5,612 bases of DNA, taken from Deltaproteobacteria bacterium (lineage in GTDB: Bacteria > Myxococcota_A > UBA796). The notes under the pieces are model-generated. The model searched no databases and had not been told where the DNA came from. It was given only the letters and a program-made list of their open reading frames with translations. The number at the start of each line of letters is the position of its first letter. The first letter of the stretch is position 1. Position numbers and translations under genes: made by a program. The stretch lies in NCBI GenBank assembly GCA_002707085.1, contig PALY01000024.1, forward strand, positions 12,805-18,416, given 5' to 3'. Below are positions 1-5,612 of this stretch, piece by piece.

Positions 1-1406
1 CTCAACCGCTGAAGCAAATCGCCCGAAATACCCTCGGAGCGGGACCACGGGTCTCGTTCACTGGCCAAAGCCGCAGCAGCGGCAGCCTCGTTCAACACCC
101 CCAGCATCTTTCCTTCAATGATCATTCTTCCCAGTCTGGGATGAATCGGAAGTTGGGCCAACTGACGGCCAAGGTTTGTGAGTTGGACCGGCGTACCCTC
201 AAGGGCTCCCAGTTGAACCAGCAACGCTTCTGCCGTCGCGATCACCCCAGAAGGTGGGGCTTCAAACCACTGAAAGCGCTCTGGCCGAGCCCCCCAGGCA
301 TACAACTGCAATATGGTGGAAGTGAGATCCGCCATACATATTTCAGGGGCGGCATGCGCTTCTCGCAGCGCATGTGCTTGTGGCGTCCAAAGCCGATGGC
401 AATGACCTGCACGTGTACGGCCGGCTCGACCGGAACGCTGAACGGCGGAAGCCTGCGAATGGAAAACAGTCTCCAGTCTTTCCACACCCAAACGGGGATC
501 AAACCTGGGCTGACGAACCAATCCTGTATCGATGACACCCGTGACCCCATCAATCGTGAGTGATGTCTCGGCAATATTCGTCGACAAAATCACCTTTCTG
601 CCCACAGAAGACTGAAGCACACGATCCTGTTTTTCGCCCTTCAAACGCCCATGAAGCGGCAGCACTTGCACACCATCTGGAAGGCTTCCATTCAGTCGCT
701 CCATACATCGCTCAATCTCTGCTACGCCCGGCATGAAGGCCAACACATGTCCGTCAGACTCTGTTGCCAACATTCTATGTACCGCCGCAGCAACACAGAC
801 TTCGATGGGCCGATCATCCGTCCGCTCATCATAGGAAATCTTCACGTCGTACATTTTTCCTTCTGCACGAAGAACTGGACACTTCGATTCACCGCCGAAG
901 AACTGTTGAATCGGCGATACATCCAATGTCGCCGACATCACAATAATTTTCAGATCCGGTCGGGCATCCTGCTGTACTTCGCGAAGCAATGCCAAGGCCA
1001 AGTCAGAGTGTATGGAGCGTTCATGGAACTCATCAAGAATGACGGCCCCAACCCCATCCAAAAACGGATCAGACTGTAGCTTTCGCGTCAGCAATCCTTC
1101 GGTAATGACCTCAATCTTCGTCTCGGAACTCGTCCGGTTTTCAAAGCGGATTCGGTAGCCCACACGACTTCCAATCGCACAACCCTCTTCATGGGCGATT
1201 CTGTGTGCCGAATAGCGGGCCGCAATCCGCCGTGGCTGCAGCAAAAGGACTTTTTGTTGACCCACCATTTTCTGTACGGCAGGGGGTACACGGGTTGTTT
1301 TTCCCGAACCCGGTGGAGCGCAGATGAGTACAGAATCGTGGGTGGCCAAAAGCGATGCCAACTCGCCCAATACGTCATCTACGGGAAGAGCCAGTCTCGA
1401 TCCCAT
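1..1406 (-). CDS. hrpB: ATP-dependent helicase HrpB, N-terminal 468 residues (cut by window edge)
   Basis: DExH-box superfamily 2 helicase of the HrpA/HrpB type, expected to be a cytoplasmic NTP-driven RNA-remodelling enzyme. Visible motifs in order: motif I GSGKTT (residues 33-38), motif Ia QPRRIAAR (57-64), motif II DEFH (125-128), motif III SAT (158-160), motif V STNIAETSLTIDGV (275-288) and motif VI QRSGRAGR (323-330). A winged-helix/HA2-type region begins around residue 385. DEFH in place of DEAH, with a short N-terminus that goes straight into motif I, is the HrpB rather than the HrpA pattern. The frame stays open to base 1 with no stop, so the rest of the protein (about 340 residues, including the HrpB C-terminal domain, judged from the usual length of about 800) lies outside. 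The ATG is 6 bases after the stop of the preceding gene and has only a weak AGG nearby, which suggests translational coupling. The physiological role of HrpB is poorly defined even in well-studied bacteria. Confidence 0.95.
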   Translation of the reverse strand, partial: MGSRLALPVDDVLGELASLLATHDSVLICAPPGSGKTTRVPPAVQKMVGQQKVLLLQPRRIAARYSAHRIAHEEGCAIGSRVGYRIRFENRTSSETKIEVITEGLLTRKLQSDPFLDGVGAVILDEFHERSIHSDLALALLREVQQDARPDLKIIVMSATLDVSPIQQFFGGESKCPVLRAEGKMYDVKISYDERTDDRPIEVCVAAAVHRMLATESDGHVLAFMPGVAEIERCMERLNGSLPDGVQVLPLHGRLKGEKQDRVLQSSVGRKVILSTNIAETSLTIDGVTGVIDTGLVRQPRFDPRLGVERLETVFHSQASAVQRSGRAGRTRAGHCHRLWTPQAHALREAHAAPEICMADLTSTILQLYAWGARPERFQWFEAPPSGVIATAEALLVQLGALEGTPVQLTNLGRQLAQLPIHPRLGRMIIEGKMLGVLNEAAAAAALASERDPWSRSEGISGDLLQRL

Positions 1407-1412
1407 GGAGAC

Positions 1413-1892
1413 CTACTGACCCTGCAATGCCGCCTTGACCTCGGCGTTGCTCATCGTTGCAAGACGATCTTGAACGCGCATCGCACGCTTCAAAACACGC
1501 TCTGGATCCATCTTTCCCTGCTTCAAAGAACGGTACATTTTCTCAGAAACCCCCGCTTTTTCAAGCATCTGTTTCAGGCGTGTCCAGACGATTTTTTCTC
1601 GTTTCTTGGTGTACCGAGAACGTTCGTCATTCAACGCTTTTCGTTCACGATTGCGACCGGCTGTTTTGAGCTGTTTTGAAACCCGGTCATGCAACTGCTT
1701 GGCCGCTTCAAACGAAGGGCGGCTTGGGGCTTTTACGTTCACGCCACGGGCAAGAGGAAGCAACATTGAGACCCAAGAAGAGTCCTGCAACACATCGTTG
1801 CTCAAAGGATCTTCATACACCTGTGCAGCCGAAGCGGTGGGTTCCACCGTTGCACCAAATTTCGCCCGAAGTTGGTCGTGTAAATCCGACAT
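1413..1892 (-). CDS. Unrecognised basic 159-residue protein, coupled upstream of hrpB
   Basis: I do not recognise this family. Residues 1-58 are mixed and mildly acidic, with a hydrophobic patch (WVSMLLPLARG, 40-50). From about residue 59 to 145 the chain is very rich in Lys and Arg (about 26, against about 11 Asp/Glu) and looks mainly helical; residues 61-112 could form one long helix or a short coiled coil. There is no signal peptide, membrane span or cysteine, so a cytoplasmic protein is expected. The start is well bounded: an in-frame TGA lies eight codons upstream with no alternative start between. The ribosome binding site is weak (GGG three bases before ATG). Its stop is 6 bases before the hrpB ATG and its start is 50 bases after the ygiQ stop, so all three are probably co-transcribed. 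The charge and the partner helicase suggest nucleic-acid or ribosome binding, but this is inference only. The long open frame in line with its neighbours supports a real gene. Confidence 0.8.
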   Translation of the reverse strand: MSDLHDQLRAKFGATVEPTASAAQVYEDPLSNDVLQDSSWVSMLLPLARGVNVKAPSRPSFEAAKQLHDRVSKQLKTAGRNRERKALNDERSRYTKKREKIVWTRLKQMLEKAGVSEKMYRSLKQGKMDPERVLKRAMRVQDRLATMSNAEVKAALQGQ

Positions 1893-1942
1893 AGACCCAG
1901 AGTATCCGCAGACTCACTTCCACGCACTTTATGGGGTTCGCT

Positions 1943-3874
1943 TCAACAGCCACCCGACGTGGATACCGCTTCCCAGTTCTGCTCATCTTCCTCGTACTTT
2001 CGCGCCCGTTCAACCTGCAAGCCCATATGCGTGTCGAAACGAACACTCTTGCTGTTCCGCTTCCATCGGGTCCAAGCCCCATAGGCCGCACCCGGAGGAA
2101 CCAAACAATCGGGGCCATTTCCAATCAAGTCTTTTCGCCCCCATGCAGTCAGTGCTTCCCGCACATGCGGCCATTCCTCTTTCTTCCAATAAAACAGCAA
2201 AGCCCGCTGCCTGGAACGCTCCCTGTCCCCCCGTGCCACAAACACCGACTTCTTGGTGTAAGGGTCGAGACCGGACACGTACATCGCCGTCGCAATGGTT
2301 GCCGGCGTCGGCATGAACATCTGAACTTGTCTGGGGCGCAACCCTGACTGCTTCATGTACTGAGCCAGTTGAATCGTCTCTTCTGGACCTACACCTGGGT
2401 GCGCACATTGGAAATATGGAACCACGTACTGTTCTTTGCCTGCCTTTTCATTGCTCTCACGAAACCGCCTCATGAAATCATCGAAGTACTCGACTTTGGG
2501 TTTTCGCATCATTTGCAGGGCCGCTGAAGAAGCATGCTCGGGCGCCACGGAAAGCTGACCTTGAACGTGGTGCGCTGCCAGTTCTTCTACAAACTCATCG
2601 TCGAGTGCAGCCAGGTCATACCGAATCCCCGAGTTCACATAAACGCGGCGGATTCCCGGTAGATTCCGAGCTTTGCGGAGCAGGTTTAAGTACGGTTTAT
2701 GGTCCGTCCCATAATGTTTGCAACGCACAGGGTGAAGACAACTCACCCGACGGCATACGGCGTTGGCGGCGGCACTGTTGCATTTCATATGAAACATATT
2801 GGCCGTCGGTCCGCCCAGGTCGGTCACGATGCCATTGAAGCCTTTCCGCTGAGGAAGGCTCGCCACTTCACGAAGAACACTTTCCGTGGACCGGCTGGTG
2901 ACGTCTTTTCCCTGGTGGATGGTCAATGCACAGAAACTACACCCACCGGAACAGCCTCTGTTCACAGTCACCGACCCAGCAATACTCTGCAAAGCAGGGA
3001 TTGGCTTCCGATAGCAAGGGTGTGCCTGATGCGTAAATGGCATCTCATGCAACCTGTCCATCTCCGCTGTTTCCAACGGTCGGGCTGGCGGATTTTGAAC
3101 CACCCAGCGACTGCCATGAAGCTGAACCAAAGTCTTTGCACAATGAGGGTTTGACTCCCGGTACATATGAAGGGTCACTCGCCCCAATGCACGCCGGTCT
3201 GCCTTGCACTCGGCAAGCGATGGAAGCACTTCGACATGCTCGCCCTCTGGAACACTTTCTTTTCCACCCAATGCGTAAGCAGTCCCTGGAATGTCTCGAC
3301 AATCTTTGATGGACTTACCATCACGCAAACGCTGTGCGATCTCTACAATCGGCAACTCGCCCATTCCGAAAACAAGCAAATCTGCCTTGGAGTCCAGCAG
3401 GATGGAACCCCGCATTTTATCTTGCCAAAAATCATAGTGAACCAGGCGACGAAGAGATGCCTCAATGCCACCGACCACGATGGGAACACCGGGCTGTGCT
3501 TGTCTGGCACGAGACACATAGGGAATCGTTGCTCGGTCAGGACGCATCCCCGTACGCCCACCCGGCGAATACGCATCTGTCGAGCGGATCCGTCTGGACG
3601 CCGTGTACAGGTTCACCATGGTGTCCATATTTCCGGCTGTGATGCCCATGAACAAACGGGGACGGCCCAATACTCGGAATGCTTCAGGGTCGTTCCAGTC
3701 TGGCTGAGAGATGATTCCAACCGAAAACCCATGACCTTCCAGCCATCGTCCAATGGCCGCAACGCCCCAACCTGGATGGTCCACATAAGCATCACCGGTC
3801 ACCAAGATCACATCCAGATCTTTGTGGCCCGCCTCTTCTCGCGTCATCGGCAATGGTTTAGATTGAGTTGTCAT
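1943..3874 (-). CDS. ygiQ: YgiQ-family radical SAM protein
   Basis: A 643-residue full-length YgiQ-type radical SAM protein. The N-terminal part carries the family signature ([17 protein letters not shown] at 21-37, then GNMD near 81-84 and GGIEASLRR at 135-143), resembling a cobalamin-binding-like fold. The radical SAM core holds the Cx3Cx2C cluster motif at C308, C312 and C315 ([10 protein letters not shown]), which should bind a [4Fe-4S] cluster and S-adenosylmethionine. A second set of cysteines (C365, C374, C379, C385) follows DLGGPTANM and, as I recall it, matches the E. coli protein. The C-terminal DUF3362-like region is recognisable by NPL-like [16 protein letters not shown] and the WPHVREAL stretch. 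E. coli YgiQ is about 100 residues longer; this copy lacks an internal insertion (around residues 205-215) and the basic tail. The ATG at 3874 is preferred over Met10 because AAGGGA lies two bases upstream of the first ATG and nothing similar precedes the second. The substrate is unknown for the family. Confidence 0.95.
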   Translation of the reverse strand: MTTQSKPLPMTREEAGHKDLDVILVTGDAYVDHPGWGVAAIGRWLEGHGFSVGIISQPDWNDPEAFRVLGRPRLFMGITAGNMDTMVNLYTASRRIRSTDAYSPGGRTGMRPDRATIPYVSRARQAQPGVPIVVGGIEASLRRLVHYDFWQDKMRGSILLDSKADLLVFGMGELPIVEIAQRLRDGKSIKDCRDIPGTAYALGGKESVPEGEHVEVLPSLAECKADRRALGRVTLHMYRESNPHCAKTLVQLHGSRWVVQNPPARPLETAEMDRLHEMPFTHQAHPCYRKPIPALQSIAGSVTVNRGCSGGCSFCALTIHQGKDVTSRSTESVLREVASLPQRKGFNGIVTDLGGPTANMFHMKCNSAAANAVCRRVSCLHPVRCKHYGTDHKPYLNLLRKARNLPGIRRVYVNSGIRYDLAALDDEFVEELAAHHVQGQLSVAPEHASSAALQMMRKPKVEYFDDFMRRFRESNEKAGKEQYVVPYFQCAHPGVGPEETIQLAQYMKQSGLRPRQVQMFMPTPATIATAMYVSGLDPYTKKSVFVARGDRERSRQRALLFYWKKEEWPHVREALTAWGRKDLIGNGPDCLVPPGAAYGAWTRWKRNSKSVRFDTHMGLQVERARKYEEDEQNWEAVSTSGGC

Positions 3875-3876
3875 GG

Positions 3877-3882
3877 TCCCTT
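3877..3882 (-). promoter_or_regulatory. Ribosome binding site deciding the ygiQ start
   Basis: AAGGGA on the minus strand, two bases before the ATG at 3874. The spacing is tight, but no purine-rich site precedes the alternative in-frame ATG at residue 10. Confidence 0.5.
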
Positions 3883-3900
3883 GTCCGCCGTCCAGCTAAC

Positions 3901-3921
3901 CCAATGATAGACATCATTTGG
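3901..3921. promoter_or_regulatory. Operator-like inverted repeat in the ygiQ / small-ORF gap
   Basis: A perfect inverted repeat AATGAT (3903-3908), spacer AGAC, ATCATT (3913-3918). It can be extended to CCAATGAT / ATCATTTGG if one unpaired base is allowed. It lies 26 bases upstream of the ygiQ ATG on one side and 7 bases upstream of the plus-strand small reading frame on the other. Its right arm reaches into that frame's GGAG. On the minus strand the left arm contains TATCAT, five of six matches to a sigma-70 -10 box, but I see no convincing -35 at the right distance. It could be a repressor operator between divergent units or an RNA hairpin masking the small frame's ribosome binding site. 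A chance AT-rich palindrome is also possible. Confidence 0.35.
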
Positions 3922-3923
3922 AG
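3920..3923 (+). promoter_or_regulatory. Ribosome binding site of the 37-residue plus-strand reading frame
   Basis: GGAG on the plus strand, five bases before the ATG at 3929. The spacing is close to ideal. It partly overlaps the right arm of the inverted repeat at 3901-3921. Confidence 0.4.
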
Positions 3924-3928
3924 TCCCA

Positions 3929-4042
3929 ATGAAACGATTGTCGAAACATGAACTAAAAATGGCGCTTCTGAAACTGCTGGAACGAGTGGCAAACCGCATT
4001 CACCCGAAGAATGCCAGTGGCAACAACGTCTCCCGAATGTAG
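3929..4042 (+). CDS. Possible 37-residue basic small protein in the rbgA-ygiQ gap
   Basis: This short reading frame runs from ATG to TAG on the strand opposite to every other gene here. The predicted peptide begins MKRLSKHELKMALLKLLERV and ends in NVSRM. Residues about 5-25 would form an amphipathic, Leu-rich basic helix, followed by a polar tail (HPKNASGNN). It has no signal peptide or true membrane span. Support comes from a GGAG at good spacing, from its fit in the only large gap (it ends three bases before the convergent rbgA stop codon), and from the lack of any comparable minus-strand frame there. Against it: it is short, I recognise no homologue, and the codon evidence is too small to weigh. 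The gap may instead be an untranslated leader of ygiQ. I treat it as a candidate. Confidence 0.4.
   Translation: MKRLSKHELKMALLKLLERVANRIHPKNASGNNVSRM
3985..4023. repeat. Small hairpin flanked by an 8-base direct repeat
   Basis: The direct repeat AGTGGCAA occurs at 3985-3992 and 4016-4023. Between the copies is a six-base-pair inverted repeat, GCATTC (3996-4001) and GAATGC (4009-4014), with a seven-base loop. No T-run follows on either strand, so it does not look like a standard intrinsic terminator for rbgA. It lies inside the possible small reading frame. It may have no function. Confidence 0.3.
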
Positions 4043-4045
4043 AAG

Positions 4046-4870
4046 CTACGGACGCTCCATACTGAGCCTGCCCATGGTCCCAGAACGCAGTTCACGAATA
4101 AACAGTTCTGAAACCTTGTGAAGGTTTACCACCCCACCCTTTCCGACACAGCCTCGTTTGGCGGCAATGGCTTCCAACAACTCCAGTGGAGTGTCCGGAA
4201 TGACGTCCAGTTTGTACTTGACCGAAAGCAGTGATGGATAGGTCTTGATCATGAATTCTGCGGCAAAAAAAGCAATGTCATCAAACTCAATGACAGCATC
4301 TTTGACGGCCCCGGTCACTGCAAGCCGATAGCCACACTCGGGAGGATCTAAACGAGGCCAAAGGAATCCAGGGGTATCCAACAGCACAAAGTCCTTCCCA
4401 AGCTTGATGCGTGCCTGTTGCTGTGTGACCGCGGGTTTATTGCCTGTTTTGGCGATGGCACGACCAATCATGGTGTTGATCAGTGTCGATTTCCCGACGT
4501 TGGGAATTCCCAAAATCATCGCCATCATTGGACGTCCACCGGGCCGCCGCTCAGGCACCATTTTACGAGCAAGAGTCACGAGACCCTTCACTTCTGAAAT
4601 CCGATCCTTCTGGATAGGAATCGCCTTTACACCCGGTTGTTTTTCCAGATGGCGAACCCACTGAGCCGTGAGGTTCGGATCGGCCAAGTCTGCTTTGTTG
4701 AGAATCTTGATGAACGGTTTGTCACCCCGCAAAGGGGGAATCAACGGGTTCTCGCTGCTCATCGGAATCCGAGCGTCCAAGACCTCCATCAAAAGATCGA
4801 CTTTCGGCATGACCTTGCCAATCTCTCTGCGGGCCTTGTTCATGTGGCCCGGGTACCAGTTGATGCGCAT
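4046..4870 (-). CDS. rbgA: Ribosome biogenesis GTPase RbgA/YlqF
   Basis: A 274-residue circularly permuted GTPase, with the G motifs in the order G4-G1-G2-G3 that defines this family: NKAD (58-61), GIPNVGKST (121-129), Thr149 in PAVTQQQ as the likely G2 residue, and DTPG (165-168). The N-terminal NWYPGHMNKARRE carries His9, which corresponds to the histidine implicated in GTP hydrolysis in Bacillus RbgA. LDARIPMSSENP (31-42) is another family signature. The C-terminal helical domain ends in the typical FIRELRSGTMGRLSMERP. Length is close to the Bacillus protein (about 282). In Bacillus, RbgA acts late in 50S subunit assembly; I infer the same role here. The ATG is preceded by GAGG (4878-4881) seven bases upstream. 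That site overlaps the stop codon of the YciO-type gene 9 bases away, so translation of the two is probably coupled. Confidence 0.95.
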   Translation of the reverse strand: MRINWYPGHMNKARREIGKVMPKVDLLMEVLDARIPMSSENPLIPPLRGDKPFIKILNKADLADPNLTAQWVRHLEKQPGVKAIPIQKDRISEVKGLVTLARKMVPERRPGGRPMMAMILGIPNVGKSTLINTMIGRAIAKTGNKPAVTQQQARIKLGKDFVLLDTPGFLWPRLDPPECGYRLAVTGAVKDAVIEFDDIAFFAAEFMIKTYPSLLSVKYKLDVIPDTPLELLEAIAAKRGCVGKGGVVNLHKVSELFIRELRSGTMGRLSMERP

Positions 4871-4877
4871 TCTGAAT

Positions 4878-4881
4878 CCTC
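4878..4881 (-). promoter_or_regulatory. rbgA ribosome binding site overlapping the upstream stop
   Basis: GAGG on the minus strand, seven bases before the rbgA ATG. Its first two bases belong to the TGA of the preceding gene (4882-4880), an arrangement that favours re-initiation by ribosomes finishing that gene. Confidence 0.55.
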
Positions 4882-5500
4882 AGAGCAGCGAGAGGTCGCC
4901 AGCCCCTTCACGAATGACTTGGACATCACCTTGGGTCAAATCAAGAATCGTGGTGGCCAGTCCTTCAAGTTCATTACCCACATCCACCACCAAATCCAAA
5001 CGGTCACCAAAAGCTTCCACAATCTGGTAGCCCATGGTCAACAAGCGACCATCCTTGTCGGGTGGAACCGACGTGGCCACCAAGGGACGGCCAAACTGCT
5101 CGATGACCACCTGAGCGATGGGTTCGTCGGGGACACGCAGACCCACAACCTCACGTTTGTTCTTCAATATCTTTGGCAAAGTGCGACTGGATTTGAGCAG
5201 AACTGTGAAGTGACCTGGAACGATCCGATTCAATGTTTTGAATGCATGACCGTCCACGCTTGCCATTTCTGTAGCCATGGAAATGCTGCTGCAAATCAGA
5301 GACATCGGCTTCTTTTCGTCACGGGCTGGCTTCAGCCCCATCAGTCGTCGGACACCCTTTTTGCTGGATGCATCACAACAAAATGCCCAACTGGTGCCTG
5401 CAGGCATAGCGATCACGCCATCCCGGTCCAACAAACCACAGATTTGATCAAGATGCCGCTGATTGGGCGGATCGATGTGCGTGTATAGGTGTTCGCCCAT
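4880..5500 (-). CDS. yciO: YciO/YrdC/Sua5-family protein, YciO type
   Basis: A 206-residue YrdC-fold protein, the same length as E. coli YciO. It resembles that protein from the first residues (YTHIDPPNQRHLDQI, compared with YIHPDNPQQRLINQ as I recall it). Visible blocks: GVIAMPAGTSWAF (28-40), LMGLKPARDEKKPMSLI (53-69), PGHFTVLLK (95-103), GLRVPDEPIAQ (120-130), ATSVPP (142-147), TTILDLT (183-189) and REGAGD (197-202). It lacks the extra C-terminal domain of long Sua5 proteins. TsaC/Sua5 relatives make threonylcarbamoyl-AMP for tRNA t6A, but the YciO branch is generally not regarded as the main t6A enzyme, and its role is unsettled. The usual PT(D/E)(T/S) strand is PAGT here, an unusual change at a ligand-pocket position. 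The start at 5500 is chosen for its GGAGG and for length; the frame extends to a GTG at 5605, but the added 35 residues have no family counterpart. Likely first gene of a coupled pair with rbgA. Confidence 0.9.
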   Translation of the reverse strand: MGEHLYTHIDPPNQRHLDQICGLLDRDGVIAMPAGTSWAFCCDASSKKGVRRLMGLKPARDEKKPMSLICSSISMATEMASVDGHAFKTLNRIVPGHFTVLLKSSRTLPKILKNKREVVGLRVPDEPIAQVVIEQFGRPLVATSVPPDKDGRLLTMGYQIVEAFGDRLDLVVDVGNELEGLATTILDLTQGDVQVIREGAGDLSLL

Positions 5501-5505
5501 TGTCG

Positions 5506-5510
5506 CCTCC
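5506..5510 (-). promoter_or_regulatory. Strong ribosome binding site deciding the yciO start
   Basis: GGAGG on the minus strand, five bases before the ATG at 5500. This is the best Shine-Dalgarno match in the window and argues against the longer reading from a GTG at 5605. Confidence 0.75.
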
Positions 5511-5612
5511 AACTTCTGCCTAACCCCACCGAAGCCCAAGGGACACCAGCGACGGCGAGCAACACCACCAGCGCAGGAACCTGAAGCCAAGCCCCATACC
5601 CCCACACCCGCG
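5511..5612. other. Unassigned upstream stretch at the right edge
   Basis: About 100 bases upstream of yciO with no gene I can support. One minus-strand frame (5607 inward) encodes a hydrophobic run, VPALVVLLAVAGVPWASVG, that looks like a membrane helix followed by basic residues. It has no stop until 5413, well inside yciO, which argues against a real gene end. The region may hold the yciO promoter or the end of a gene lying outside, but I see no clear -35/-10 pair. Confidence 0.3.

Noticed and set aside
1020..1034. DEFH in place of DEAH in the HrpB motif II, considered as a possible defect
   Set aside because: DEFHER is the normal form in HrpB proteins, so it identifies the subfamily and is not a lesion.
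1893..1942. Possible terminator between ygiQ and the basic protein
   Set aside because: I found no stem-loop with a following T-run in these 50 bases, so read-through is more likely.
1606..2316. Plus-strand frame of 236 codons spanning the basic protein and the end of ygiQ
   Set aside because: It crosses the boundary of two minus-strand genes, is rich in Pro, Ser and Cys as expected of an antisense shadow, and has no supporting ribosome binding site.
3167..3907. Plus-strand frame of 246 codons opposite ygiQ
   Set aside because: It lies antisense to the conserved N-terminal half of YgiQ, has no good start context and shows no recognisable motif.
4637..5488. Long plus-strand reading frame of 283 codons opposite yciO and rbgA
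   Set aside because: It is antisense to two clearly recognised proteins whose motifs read on the minus strand; its translation has low-complexity His/Gln-rich features and no family signature.
5413..5607. Hydrophobic minus-strand frame at the right edge as the end of a membrane protein
   Set aside because: The frame has no stop before 5413 and would overlap yciO by about 90 bases in another frame with non-conserved sequence; the hydrophobic run may be chance in GC-rich DNA.
1..5612. Defence system, toxin-antitoxin pair, CRISPR array, mobile element or RNA gene
   Set aside because: All long genes are housekeeping-type families in compact order; no repeat arrays, transposase, integrase, att-like repeats or tRNA-like folds were seen.

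Overview
The window looks like part of a bacterial chromosome, probably from a Gram-negative lineage. HrpB, YgiQ and a YciO-type protein together are typical of Proteobacteria and related phyla, while a YlqF/RbgA-type GTPase is found more widely. Base composition is moderate, roughly half G+C by eye. I cannot place it to genus. There are no rRNA or tRNA genes, IS elements, CRISPR arrays or phage genes.

All five substantial genes lie on the minus strand, so transcription runs from high to low coordinates. From upstream to downstream they are: a YciO/YrdC/Sua5-family protein (5500-4880), a circularly permuted ribosome-assembly GTPase of the RbgA/YlqF family (4870-4046), a YgiQ-family radical SAM protein (3874-1943), an unrecognised basic 159-residue protein (1892-1413), and the N-terminal 468 residues of an HrpB-type DExH helicase (1406-1), which runs off the left edge. 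YciO and RbgA are 9 bases apart, and the RbgA ribosome binding site overlaps the YciO stop. The basic protein and HrpB are 6 bases apart. Both pairs look translationally coupled.

The one sizeable gap (3875-4045) separates the YciO-RbgA pair from the YgiQ-basic protein-HrpB group. It is almost filled by a plus-strand 37-codon reading frame (3929-4042) with a well-placed GGAG. Just before that frame is an inverted repeat that overlaps its ribosome binding site and sits upstream of ygiQ. This pocket is the least ordinary part of the window.

The shared theme is RNA and ribosome biology: RbgA acts in 50S assembly, HrpB is an RNA-helicase-family protein, and YciO belongs to the YrdC-fold family. 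YgiQ has no settled function, and the basic protein coupled to HrpB could be an RNA-binding partner. This functional grouping is inference from context.
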